Shown piece after piece: positions 1 to 9,050 of a stretch of 64,000 nt of DNA (positions are counted from its first letter, which is position 1; every line of letters begins with the position of its first letter). Source of the stretch: Histomonas meleagridis. Taxonomy: Eukaryota > Parabasalia > Tritrichomonadida > Dientamoebidae. The notes beneath the pieces were generated by a model, which saw nothing but the letters and a program-made list of their open reading frames with translations, made no database searches and was not told where the DNA came from. Location: NCBI GenBank assembly GCA_020186115.1, contig WSYJ01000013.1, forward strand, positions 372,001-436,000, written 5' to 3'. Position numbers and translations under genes: made by a program.

Positions 1-1163
1 ATGCATTTCAAGGAAAGCTTACAATTCTTTGAATCTTCTTTAAGTTCATCCAGTTGATAATTTTCATTTGGTTTATCTGCTTTCAATTTGTCAACATCAT
101 CTCTAAGAGATTTGAAATCGTCCTTTAATGAATTAAATTCGTCTTCAATATCATTCTTTCCTTCTTTGTCGTCACTTAATTCAATATTTCGTTCTTGAAC
201 AATTGGTTCTTCAACTTCATTCGGGAGTTGTGCACATTTGAGTTTCTTCAACTCATATTTGATGCACTTAAGTGATTTGGTGTATTTGTTGAATTGTTCA
301 CTGATTTCTTTGTCTTTTTCGCCCTTTGAATTTTTAACTGAATCTAACTCTTCTTTAATAGAATCAATGTTCTCTTTGATGTCTTCGTTTATTTGATTGG
401 ATTCTTTGTCTTTGAGCATCTTCTTCATTTCATACTTCAAGCAACGAACTTCACGCTCAACATTACTAAATTTGGAAAACTTTTCTTTGAGGTCATTCGA
501 TACATTTGCTACATCATTGATTTTGTCTTTAAGTTCGTTAAGTTCATCATTTTGTTTTTCAGAAAGATCAACAGAACGTTCTTTAACATCTGGAACCTCT
601 TCCTTTAATTTTTCAAAATCATCTTTCATGGCCTTTAATTTCTCAATTTCATCTTTGATTCCGTCCATATCAGCTTCTAACTTCTTAATCTTTTCATCGT
701 CCTTTTCTTTGGTTTCTTCAATGTTTTGAGTGATCTGCTTAAGGGTTTCATTCTTGCTTTGGTTTATTTGAATTAAGGTTTGCTCACTCATTTCAGAAAT
801 TTTCAATTCAAGAATTTGGATTTTCTTTTTGATTTCTTCAACCTCAATGTTCACCTCAATTTTCTCATCTTTGGAATCACCGGATCCACCTTCAAGTTTC
901 TCAATTCGGTCAGTATGATCTTGAATTTGGTCAAAAATATCGCTAAGTTGATCATCGATTTGCTTTTGTACGATTTTCTTAAGATTCTTGTTGCTACCTT
1001 CGATGATTTCTTTCATCTTGTTGATTTCATTTTTGACATTATGATTGAGGTCAGTAAATTTTTTATCAATCTCAGTTAGTCCACTTTGGCACTGCTCAAC
1101 CCGAAATTGGAGTGTGTTTATCTGGCCCTGATCTTTGAGATTATCAATCTCTCCTTCAGTCAT
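1..1163 (-). CDS. Coiled-coil protein, 3' end cut by window edge
   Basis: Reading the minus strand from an ATG at 1161-1163 gives an uninterrupted frame of about 387 codons running off the left edge, so the C-terminus is missing. The protein is made almost entirely of charged helical sequence (many Lys, Glu, Asp, Ile and Leu, very few Pro or Gly), starting MTEGEIDNLKDQ. It has the hydrophobic spacing of a long coiled coil, with one short Gly/Ser break (LEGGSGDSKDE) near residue 95. Two segments resemble each other (REVRCLKYEMKKM and KSLKCIKYELKKL), which suggests an internal repeat. There are no membrane segments or catalytic motifs, so a structural or cytoskeletal role is only an inference. 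An AACGATAA box lies about 55 nt upstream of the ATG. Confidence 0.8.
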   Translation of the reverse strand, partial: MTEGEIDNLKDQGQINTLQFRVEQCQSGLTEIDKKFTDLNHNVKNEINKMKEIIEGSNKNLKKIVQKQIDDQLSDIFDQIQDHTDRIEKLEGGSGDSKDEKIEVNIEVEEIKKKIQILELKISEMSEQTLIQINQSKNETLKQITQNIEETKEKDDEKIKKLEADMDGIKDEIEKLKAMKDDFEKLKEEVPDVKERSVDLSEKQNDELNELKDKINDVANVSNDLKEKFSKFSNVEREVRCLKYEMKKMLKDKESNQINEDIKENIDSIKEELDSVKNSKGEKDKEISEQFNKYTKSLKCIKYELKKLKCAQLPNEVEEPIVQERNIELSDDKEGKNDIEDEFNSLKDDFKSLRDDVDKLKADKPNENYQLDELKEDSKNCKLSLKC

Positions 1164-2087
1164 TAAATTTGTCAAATAACTCCCCCAAAAATTATTGAAA
1201 CAATTGTATCGGCTGCATTATCGTTGCTTTTTGTTAAGTTTATTAATTCAAATATTGAAAAAGCAGTGGTTAATTGTGATGTGACCTCAAAAAAATAAGT
1301 GGATTCGCGATCAGAAAATTGAAATGGCCCTAATTTCAATATATTTTTGGTCGGTGTACAGGATTACAAAAAGAAATTTTACCACAATTCGATTATTTAA
1401 CCGTAAACAGTTTGGGGTATCCCACGTTCAAATGAATATCGGTCTTTTTCTTCTAGCAAAAATATTTTTATCAACAAACTCAAAGACTAATATTTACACG
1501 TAACAAAGTCAATTCTCATGTATAAGTTTATACACTTTCTCTCTCTACAATAAATCAATTGATTATCAAACCTTTATCTTCAGTTAATGCACTCACAAAA
1601 ATTGAAATTGTTTTATAGTCAAATTCTATGTAAGAAATACTATCAACCAAATAACAAAATGAATTTTGTAATTTCTTACAATGATTGCTTTTTTGTGAAT
1701 ATTTCATTAAAAAAAATTATCTAAAAATGTTATAACTTAAATGTATAACATCTCGCGCTTATTCTTTATATTTTTAATTCATTTTTTTCCTTTCATATTT
1801 TAATCATTACACAAAATCTTATTTTATTTATATAAAATATGTGGATTATATTTTTTTAATGTCAGTGTCAATAAAATTCAAGGTATCAGTCTTTATTTTA
1901 CGATATTAAAACATCACTAAATTTACACTTTTTTAGATATTGTAAATGTTTAGCAGTGTAATTAACAATTAGAAACAGTGCTTAATGAGAACTTTTGGTC
2001 AGATTTTCCTCTGGTTCTATTGTTTGGTCAAATGTTCAAATGCGAATTTTTTTGAATAATTTACATTTAAACAAAAATTTTGCTGTG
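1164..2087. other. Intergenic, AT-rich
   Basis: This is the divergent spacer between the coiled-coil gene and the kinase relic. I see no coding segment or RNA gene. The part next to the left gene holds a Myb-site-like box at 1218-1225. The rest is low-complexity A/T sequence. Confidence 0.6.
1218..1225 (-). promoter_or_regulatory. Myb-site-like promoter box AACGATAA
   Basis: On the minus strand this reads AACGATAA, about 55 nt upstream of the coiled-coil gene's ATG. It matches the AACGNT core of the Myb recognition elements described in Trichomonas promoters. Similar boxes recur upstream of about ten genes in this window. Confidence 0.4.
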
Positions 2088-3106
2088 ATGGATGAAGAAG
2101 GTGGAATTTCCCCTACCACAACTTCAAGGTATACAATTATTACCGAGGTTGGGCGTGGGGGTTACGGAAATGTTTTTAAAGTCTTATATAATCACACTGG
2201 TGAAATTGTTGCATTAAAAAAAGTTAATACATTTGCATTGCACAATGGTCTCCCTCAATCATTCTACAGAGAAATGAAATGTCTCAAAGAAATGAACAAT
2301 GAAAATATAATTAAACTCAAAGGAATTGAACATAATAGAAATGAACAATGCTTATATTTGGTCTTAGATTACTGTGAATATGACTTAGCAGGATTGATAC
2401 GTATTAATTCACTGTCTTTCGAACATAAGAGAGAATTCATAAAAGAATTACTTAAGTAATTACTTAATGCAGTATATTCAATGCATCAAAAAGGTTATAT
2501 TCATCGCGATATCATATCATAAAACTTGGTTATCCTGAATTAGCTCGAAAATTATACCAACAAAATAGACCTTTAACACATAAAGTCGTAACTCCTTCAT
2601 ACAGAGCACCAGAACCTATTCTTGGAGATCCACATTATGATCAAGCAGTTGATGTATGGAGCCTTTTTTGTGTTATATATGAAATAATAACAGGAAAAGT
2701 TCTCAATAAACCCTCTACATCAAGCGATATATTACGGCTTGACTCTATATTTAGAATTTGCGGTTCTCCAAATGAAGATAATTGGCCAAGTTTTCAGCAA
2801 TTACCAAAAGCTCAATATGCTTCGATGACATCTCTTTATGACTCCAAAATTGAAGAGGTTCTACAAAATACTCTCTCATATGAATTTATGGAAATTAAAG
2901 ATTTGATCAAATCAATGCTTCAATTAGATCCAAAGAATCGAATTTCCTTAGAGACAGCACTGTCAAACCCGTTCTTATATGAATCATTTGAATTACCAAA
3001 GTTATCAATTCCTGAATTCCATGTAATGGATGTTATTTATGAACCATTAAACATAATTAAGGTGTCTGGTCCTGTAACCAGACCAAAAAGAATTGTTCCT
3101 CCATAA
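2088..3106 (+). pseudogene. Decayed CDK-like serine/threonine kinase
   Basis: The first half (ATG at 2088) has a good kinase N-lobe: glycine loop GRGGYGNVFKV, VALKK lysine, a PITALRE-like segment (NGLPQSFYRE) and the C-helix region. The frame then meets TAA at 2457-2459 inside a 12-bp perfect palindrome, TTACTTAAGTAA. After it the kinase sequence resumes in the same frame (LLNAVYSMHQKGYIHRD). Right after HRD-I the catalytic loop (KPxN) is missing and the frame changes near 2510-2518. The next segment reads IKLGYPELAR where a kinase has (I)KLxDFGLAR, so the DFG motif is also lost. From there an open frame continues through RAPEPIL and DVWSL to a normal C-lobe ending at 3106. Losing HRD-KPxN and DFG together with two frame disruptions cannot be fixed by one base, so this is a real pseudogene of a CDK9/CDK12-like kinase, not a sequencing slip. 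Confidence 0.85.
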
Positions 3107-3239
3107 CTTTTGCATAAGGAATTTGACTTCGTGTCTTTTTCCAGATGTTTTCTTAGATATAACAATTCAAAATCAACTTCGTGTTGATATTATTGCGTCA
3201 TTTTTTCTGTTAATATACTTTTAATGACTTAACTTAACT

Positions 3240-3258
3240 CAATGACTTCGAGTCATTG
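3240..3258. repeat. Short perfect hairpin
   Basis: CAATGACT-TCG-AGTCATTG is a perfect 8-bp stem with a 3-nt loop, about 130 bp after the kinase relic. Its function is unknown. Confidence 0.5.
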
Positions 3259-3366
3259 TGTTTAACCTTTACTCTTTTTAACTCTTCGTGCGTATACTCT
3301 ATTTTTTAATGTTTGTGCTAATTAATAAACTCTTTTTTTAGAAACAATTTATTTTTTTAATTTATA

Positions 3367-3470
3367 CATCAAACTTTGATGCTGTTTCAATTTTTCACTA
3401 TTGAATTTGATCGTCAGCGCATCAAAGTTTACAAAATTCGATTTTAGATTTTGAACATCAAAGTTTGATG
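3367..3470. repeat. Cluster of CATCAAAGTTTGATG inverted repeats
   Basis: CATCAAACTTTGATG lies at 3367-3381 and its reverse complement CATCAAAGTTTGATG at 3456-3470. An 11-nt part copy is at 3420-3430. Each 15-mer is itself nearly palindromic (arms CATCAAA/TTTGATG). The cluster ends 14 bp before the ATG of the next gene, so it could be a regulatory site. Confidence 0.55.
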
Positions 3471-3484
3471 TTGTAATTAGAAAA

Positions 3485-3877
3485 ATGAATTTTTTCCAGT
3501 TTGCGCAGACCTCAAAGGATAATGTGAAACTGACGCCAAACATTGTTCAACCTACAAAGATTGCTAATGATATGTTTAGTATGATGAATGAAAAAAGTCA
3601 GCAATCACAAGAAAGAGGGATAAGTTTTGTTGAATTCCCTAAAAGTAATGTTAATATTTCTTATTCAAGTGGTGGAACTGTAAGTTCACTTCCAATGGAA
3701 GAAATAAATTCAGAAAATGCATTCGAAATGGTTAAAAAACTGGAAAATGAATATTTGGATTTCTCCCAATGGATGCATCAGCAAGAAGTTTACCTTCTGC
3801 AGTTCAAGGACATGATAGAAAAATCTACGAAAGAAGTACAGGAACTAATGAATGAAATGCAATCAATATCAAAATAA
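3485..3877 (+). CDS. Small hypothetical protein with C-terminal coiled coil
   Basis: This 130-residue frame starts at ATG 3485. The first 70 residues are polar and probably disordered. Residues 75-130 (from NAFEMVKKLENEY onward) have the hydrophobic spacing of a helix or coiled coil. It has no signal peptide, membrane segment or motif that I recognise. The layout, a flexible part followed by a coiled coil, is loosely like nuclear pore or adaptor subunits, but that is only a resemblance. The gene is convergent with the Rab gene downstream. Confidence 0.6.
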   Translation: MNFFQFAQTSKDNVKLTPNIVQPTKIANDMFSMMNEKSQQSQERGISFVEFPKSNVNISYSSGGTVSSLPMEEINSENAFEMVKKLENEYLDFSQWMHQQEVYLLQFKDMIEKSTKEVQELMNEMQSISK

Positions 3878-4733
3878 ATAAAAATTTCTGATTTTTATGT
3901 TAATCCTTAAGAAGTTCTTTAATAAAAAAAAACATAAAATTATTATCAGTTCTCATTTGTATAGAGATGAAAGATATTAACATATGAATAAATGATATTT
4001 ACTTTAAGCAAAAATTGCTTTAGCCTTCGTAATATGAAAGATATTTTGCACACTTAATTTATTGTTGAACTCTGAACTGATATAATAAGGTACTGTTTTA
4101 ATGCGTTCATGAAATTGTAAATAAATATAAAAACATTGAACTTTGTTTCTTAATGAAGGTGATTTTAAACTGTTTTCGCATTCATTATAACTTAAAAGCT
4201 ATTAGAATTTAGATAGACTCTTATTGAAACTAAATTGACTTTGAATAATATCATACAAATTATTCACCAATGTAGTTTATAAAATTAAAGGCTCTTAAAA
4301 AGATTTTGTTGTGAGTTTATTTCAATAGAAATTTTGATACCATGAATATAATACGAATAAAAAGAACAAAAATATGAAAGTAAAATTTTTATTATTAATA
4401 GATATTATGCAAAAAATAGATTTATTGTGTATGTAAAAAAAGAAAATTTAACATTTTTTATTAAATTATTGATCGATTAAGATAAAACATTAATAGTAAT
4501 TATTTTAATAACATACCATTACATTTTTAAAAAGCTATTCGAAACTTTAAATTAGAATAACTTTTTTTCAGCTTGTAATACATTATACATATATATGTCT
4601 ATCAAAGCAATAATTCCATTTACATTTTATTTACACATTTAAATTAATTTATATGTTTAGAGAAGAGATTATTCATCAAAAATAAACACCATATTTTACA
4701 CATTGACAGTTTATTGTTGTATGTGCACTCACA
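3878..4733. other. Intergenic, AT-rich 3' spacer
   Basis: This is the convergent spacer between the small hypothetical gene and the Rab gene. It is low-complexity A/T sequence and I see no gene or RNA in it. Confidence 0.6.
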
Positions 4734-5327
4734 TCAACAGTTGCAGCCTTTATCTTGGTTGTTATTTTCAATTTCGACGCTTGTTGGTATTTGTTTTCCA
4801 CATATTTTATGAGCACATTTTCCAGCTGCGAGGAACAATTCCTTTACACCATTTCCTGTAGAAGCTGATGTCACATAAAATCCTTCGGCTTTATATTTTT
4901 TTATATATGCCTTTGAATCAGCACATATTTTAGAAACTTGTTCAGTTGTTAATGTATCTTCTTTTGTTAAGACAATGAAAATCAAACATTCAGGTACCTG
5001 TGATAAAACACGGTTTACCCATATTGAAATATTTTCTGCGTTAAGGTTTTCTTCATCAAAACAAACAAATGCAATATCTGAATCTCTATAAAACATTCCA
5101 ACAACTGATTGGTACTTTTCTTGTCCTGCTGTATCCCAAATGTGTAAAGTAACATTACAATCTTCGGAAATTTCGATAGTAGTTTCACAAAAAGCAGGTG
5201 CAACTGTAGTTTGTGTATTCTTTTCGTAAGGCTGTTCGAAAAATGTATTGATCAACGTCGTTTTTCCGACGCCTGATGGTCCCACCAATATAATTTTAAT
5301 TGGCCTTAATCCCTCAGTTTCGGTCAT
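4734..5327 (-). CDS. Rab-family small GTPase (divergent)
   Basis: A membrane-traffic GTPase of 197 residues. I place the start at the ATG at 5325-5327 (MTETEGLRP); the frame is open 29 codons further up, but those residues are not like a Rab N-terminus. Visible motifs are the P-loop GPSGVGKTT (about residues 16-24), WDTAGQEKY (switch II) and the prenylation end CNC. Two guanine-contact motifs differ from the consensus: LTKED replaces NKxD, and SAS replaces SAK. The switch I effector region is also unusual (QTTVAPAF). It is therefore a trichomonad-type divergent Rab whose organelle cannot be assigned from sequence. It lies 160 bp from the UGGT-like gene on the same strand. Confidence 0.85.
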   Translation of the reverse strand: MTETEGLRPIKIILVGPSGVGKTTLINTFFEQPYEKNTQTTVAPAFCETTIEISEDCNVTLHIWDTAGQEKYQSVVGMFYRDSDIAFVCFDEENLNAENISIWVNRVLSQVPECLIFIVLTKEDTLTTEQVSKICADSKAYIKKYKAEGFYVTSASTGNGVKELFLAAGKCAHKICGKQIPTSVEIENNNQDKGCNC

Positions 5328-5485
5328 TTTTACGCGAGTAACTTTTTGAATTAATTCTGTCACAATGGCCAAAAGTGCCTTTTGTATTATGTAAAGTTCA
5401 GAAAAGATGAACACAGTTTATTTTACTCAAAAATGTTTTCAAACTTTTTTTTAGTGAAATCACAGAACCAAAGAAATATATATTT

Positions 5486-8400
5486 TTATAATTCTTGATA
5501 AGCATCTTGTAATATTTGATAATATTCTCTTCCCAAATATTTAAAAGAATCAGCTTCACACATCATTAAAGCTAAAGCCTTTTGTACATTTCTTTGATCA
5601 TTATGCATCGAACAAAATGCTGTTGTCTCAGGCAACGTCATTATTTGTAACTTCATTTGAAGTATATTAAACAATTCGTCGTCGATAGATATCAAAGCTT
5701 GTAAATTCCTTATATATTTCTCATATAAATCTCTATATAAATCACCGCCACCAACTTCTCTCCATTTAAATAGACTTATCCAAAATATTGCAGTCGAATG
5801 ATAAGGTCGTTTAAATCTTCTTTCGACAAATATTTGGTTATTCCAATAAAGGTTTCTTGCTCGTGATGAAGATATCATTGGTGCAGCAACACAACAATCT
5901 TCAAGATCAAGTTTGGTAAATACTGATACGTTTCCTCTGAATATAGTTCCTTGATCAGCAAACATTACATGATCAATATCAGATGGAAATAGCAAGTCAA
6001 TGACACCGAATTTTGAAGCTTTGTAATAAAACAATACGTCATGAGGACGTGTCATGTATCGTGGCCATATCATTGGTAAGTTAATTGTTTCGATGTTTGG
6101 TGGGTTACCTTTTCTAAATGATCCGAACATCCAAAATCGTACTTCTTGTGTCGTATTATGGATAAGTGTATATAACATCATACGCGTTTGATTTTCATAT
6201 GGTGGACCTGAAGCAAATGAAAATATATTAAACTTGTTATCAGTCTTAAATTTGATTTCTTCATAACTTGGTGTTACAAAGCGTGTTTTAGCAACTAAAA
6301 AATCATTACTAAATTCTTTCTCAATTAATCCTCTGGTCGCATATTTACCTATTGGTAATACTGGTACAAAAAGTCCATTCTTAATAGGACTACGTCGATC
6401 CCAACCAATTTGTACTATTTTCGATCCATATGAAAATAGATATGTAGCAATACCAGTGATAATTACTTCATTTTCATTATGGAAATATGCCCAATTTGAT
6501 GGGAAGTTAACATTTGCTGTACTTAGTTCATATTTCGATGAAAAGATAATTCCATCTGTAAATGTTACAGGGATATAACATTGTTGTAAATGTGGATAAT
6601 TTTGGATTTGAAATGGGAACTTAGAAATTACTGGTAAGAATTTAACATTCGCAATATTATTATCAATAAGTTGCATCATCATTTCTACAGTGGATTGAAA
6701 TCCATTCGAAAATGGACTCATAACTATAGCCCATTCAAGTGGCGATTGTTTTTCAACATTAATAATTAATGGCGTATTTACATCTGGTGGTCCAGAACGT
6801 GTAATTCCATTTAATGCTTGTGTAGAACGCCACATAAGAACATAAAATAATTGTTGAATTGTTAACTTAGGTACGTTTTCTCTAAACCCAAGCATGACAT
6901 AATATAATGCATAACTTAATTCTGATGAATCTAATGGATGATCAAATACTAATGGACCTACAATAGTTTTACCATAACGTATTAGTTTTATGTTTTGTGA
7001 ATTAATTTTCCTTACTTCAAAATGTGATGAACTTAAATAAGATTCAGGTGGCTCAGAATCAACATAAAAAACAGGAATTCGATTTTCAGCTTTATCATCT
7101 GATATAAAAACAGGTTTTTCTTTTAACATTGAATTAATATAATCTAAAATTTGTTGTATTGGAATTCCATCAAGTGAAATCATATTATGGAAATCAATTT
7201 GAAGTGGCGAATTAATTGTCTCTAATGGAATACCATTATCATGTAAGAATTCTTCAATGTTTGTTTCATTATTAATCATTGCATCTTTAGCATAATCTTG
7301 CATACGTTTTGCATGTTCAAGTATTGCTGTTTCAAGTTCTACAAAAATTGGATTTTCGCGTATAACTTGACCATTTATTATGACAGTGGTCTTTTTAATT
7401 TCATATTTGTTTATAAATTCTTCACATTTCTGTATTAATTCATGTGCATTACTTAAGTTCATTAATGAGTTAAGATTCTTCCATTTAATTTCAGGATTCG
7501 TTTTAGAATATGCAGATTCGAATTTTTGTGATAAAATTCCTTTCATCAAAAATTCACATGCTGTACGTGGACCAAGTGTTAATAGTGTGTTATAATATGC
7601 ATACATTATATTCTTTTCTGTTGAGTTATTTAAATCTCCAATAAGAAATACTTCAAATCCAAATGGATTCTCGAATTTAGAATATTCAAGCATTTTATCA
7701 ATTATTGGTACTGTCTCATGTGAATCTAATGTAAGGAATACTTGGATACGAAGTAATGTTTGCGCATGACGTAGAAAATCTATTGGATTTATCGCGTTAA
7801 GATTATAAACATTTCCCCATCGAATACGGATATTAAATAAATCATGATATTCTAAGATACGAGTTGTGATATCGGGAATAAGCGGAATGAATTCATATAC
7901 TTTTCGATATGGTTTGGAATATTGTATCTGTGAATATGTTTTGAAATCATAATCAAGACTTCGAAGAATTTGGATGGATTGCATTTCATCAATTAATGTG
8001 TCTAAGATTTCTTGCTCATTATTACCGACAGAACGTCCATTGATTATGGAGAGTTGTGGAAGTTGTTCAAAATCATTTTTATCATATTCAGCTCGAACTT
8101 CAGGATTAACAAATGATCGTGAAACAGTAGGAAAATGAATTCCTGGACTATGTATGATTTCACGAGCTTTTCTAATACGATCACTTTGGTCAGAAAATGA
8201 AAACATTTCGGAAACAAATTTATATTGAAAATCATTTGAATCAAAATTGTTGATTGGTTGATCGAGATTGGCTGACCAGCCACGGATAATGGGTCTAGAA
8301 TCAGGAATTGGATTAAGAATGGCTGCCTTCGGATGGAAATATCGAAAAGAAAGTGAAAGCTTAAGAAGTCCAAGCATATAATGTGGAACAACATCACGAA

Positions 8401-8605
8401 GTGCATCTGTAATGGTGAGAATGTTTGTTTCTTCGAGATTGGCAAGAGTTTGTTGAACAGTAGGAATGGCTTCTGGCATAAGATGTTCAAAAAATAGGAT
8501 AGTTTCATCATAAGGTGATGAATCACTCCAATTACCTAGAGCAACCATTGTCCTTTCAGGATCTTCTGTAGAGAAGGCAAAGGTGAAAATAGTAATAAAC
8601 AACAT
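5486..8605 (-). CDS. UGGT-like ER glycoprotein folding sensor, GT24-like domain with altered DxD
   Basis: This 1039-residue protein starts with a hydrophobic signal peptide (MLFITIFTFAF). It continues with the UGGT N-terminal pattern (VALGNWSDSS.., thioredoxin-like sensor region) and ends in a GT24-like domain from about residue 790. UGGT re-glucosylates misfolded N-glycoproteins in the ER, using UDP-glucose and a metal bound by a DAD motif. Here the matching stretch reads FADQGTIFRG, so DAD has become DQG (residues 884-886). Flanking landmarks remain: IFSFASG, the VDLLFP-like stretch, LPETTAFCSMHND. The protein is also much shorter than typical UGGTs (about 1500 residues). The C-terminus YQEL is similar to the xxEL retrieval ends seen on ER UGGTs. 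I infer an ER protein that may sense unfolded clients but may no longer transfer glucose. Its promoter shares a 20-nt motif with beta-amylase. Confidence 0.75.
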   Translation of the reverse strand: MLFITIFTFAFSTEDPERTMVALGNWSDSSPYDETILFFEHLMPEAIPTVQQTLANLEETNILTITDALRDVVPHYMLGLLKLSLSFRYFHPKAAILNPIPDSRPIIRGWSANLDQPINNFDSNDFQYKFVSEMFSFSDQSDRIRKAREIIHSPGIHFPTVSRSFVNPEVRAEYDKNDFEQLPQLSIINGRSVGNNEQEILDTLIDEMQSIQILRSLDYDFKTYSQIQYSKPYRKVYEFIPLIPDITTRILEYHDLFNIRIRWGNVYNLNAINPIDFLRHAQTLLRIQVFLTLDSHETVPIIDKMLEYSKFENPFGFEVFLIGDLNNSTEKNIMYAYYNTLLTLGPRTACEFLMKGILSQKFESAYSKTNPEIKWKNLNSLMNLSNAHELIQKCEEFINKYEIKKTTVIINGQVIRENPIFVELETAILEHAKRMQDYAKDAMINNETNIEEFLHDNGIPLETINSPLQIDFHNMISLDGIPIQQILDYINSMLKEKPVFISDDKAENRIPVFYVDSEPPESYLSSSHFEVRKINSQNIKLIRYGKTIVGPLVFDHPLDSSELSYALYYVMLGFRENVPKLTIQQLFYVLMWRSTQALNGITRSGPPDVNTPLIINVEKQSPLEWAIVMSPFSNGFQSTVEMMMQLIDNNIANVKFLPVISKFPFQIQNYPHLQQCYIPVTFTDGIIFSSKYELSTANVNFPSNWAYFHNENEVIITGIATYLFSYGSKIVQIGWDRRSPIKNGLFVPVLPIGKYATRGLIEKEFSNDFLVAKTRFVTPSYEEIKFKTDNKFNIFSFASGPPYENQTRMMLYTLIHNTTQEVRFWMFGSFRKGNPPNIETINLPMIWPRYMTRPHDVLFYYKASKFGVIDLLFPSDIDHVMFADQGTIFRGNVSVFTKLDLEDCCVAAPMISSSRARNLYWNNQIFVERRFKRPYHSTAIFWISLFKWREVGGGDLYRDLYEKYIRNLQALISIDDELFNILQMKLQIMTLPETTAFCSMHNDQRNVQKALALMMCEADSFKYLGREYYQILQDAYQEL

Positions 8606-8617
8606 TCCTCCCTATTT

Positions 8618-8646
8618 GATGCCACTTTTATGTAATAGACGGTTAT
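8618..8646 (-). promoter_or_regulatory. UGGT promoter motif shared with beta-amylase
   Basis: On the + strand this region reads TTGATGCCACTTTTATGTAA followed by ACGGTTAT. The first 20 nt match 19 of 20 with the beta-amylase promoter near 54857-54876 (TTGATTCCACTTTTATGTAA). It lies within 45 nt of the UGGT start codon. Confidence 0.5.
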
Positions 8647-9041
8647 AAAAGAAAATTCTTATGTCCTCAAAATAAAAGGTGTTTCGTGAAAATAAAAACA
8701 CCAAACGTAGTGTAACGTTTTTTATTGTTGAAAAATATACAATTTATATATTTAAAAAAAAAAAGATTTTATCAAATGCTTGAATTTACCATGAAATTAC
8801 TTCAGTTTTCATAATCCTTGTTAAATCTGGATCCATATGGATCCAATATTCATTATCTCTCAAACATTTGTTTGTTGTGGAAGATAATCAAAAATAAAAT
8901 GTAAGATTAATTTTATTTTTCTTTCCTTTTAGTGAAAAGATTTCCTGTTTGCTAAGCTAATGTTAATCAATTCTTCCATGAATACATTGAAGATTCATTT
9001 TTGGACCCCCCTATTTCTTACGTTAGTTATGAACATCTAAA

Positions 9042-9049
9042 AACGTTAT
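9042..9049 (+). promoter_or_regulatory. Myb-site-like box AACGTTAT
   Basis: AACGTTAT sits immediately upstream of the ATG at 9051. Confidence 0.35.
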
Positions 9050-9050
9050 T

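Larger units (their letters stand above)
8606..9050. other. Divergent intergenic region with possible coding relic
   Basis: This lies between the UGGT-like gene and the coiled-coil gene at 9051. It holds the shared CCACTTTTATG motif, a 16-bp palindrome GGATCCATATGGATCC at 8829-8844, and a short minus-strand open stretch (about 8786-8886) reading ..DNEYWIHMDPDLTRIMK... The stretch looks protein-like but has no start and is too short to name. Confidence 0.35.

Noticed and set aside
2457-2518. An intron could remove the kinase lesions
   Set aside because: No GTATGT or CTAACACACAG is present, and the DFG-to-YPE change lies outside any possible intron.
7380-7595. Open frames opposite the UGGT-like gene
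   Set aside because: Antisense shadows with no coding features.
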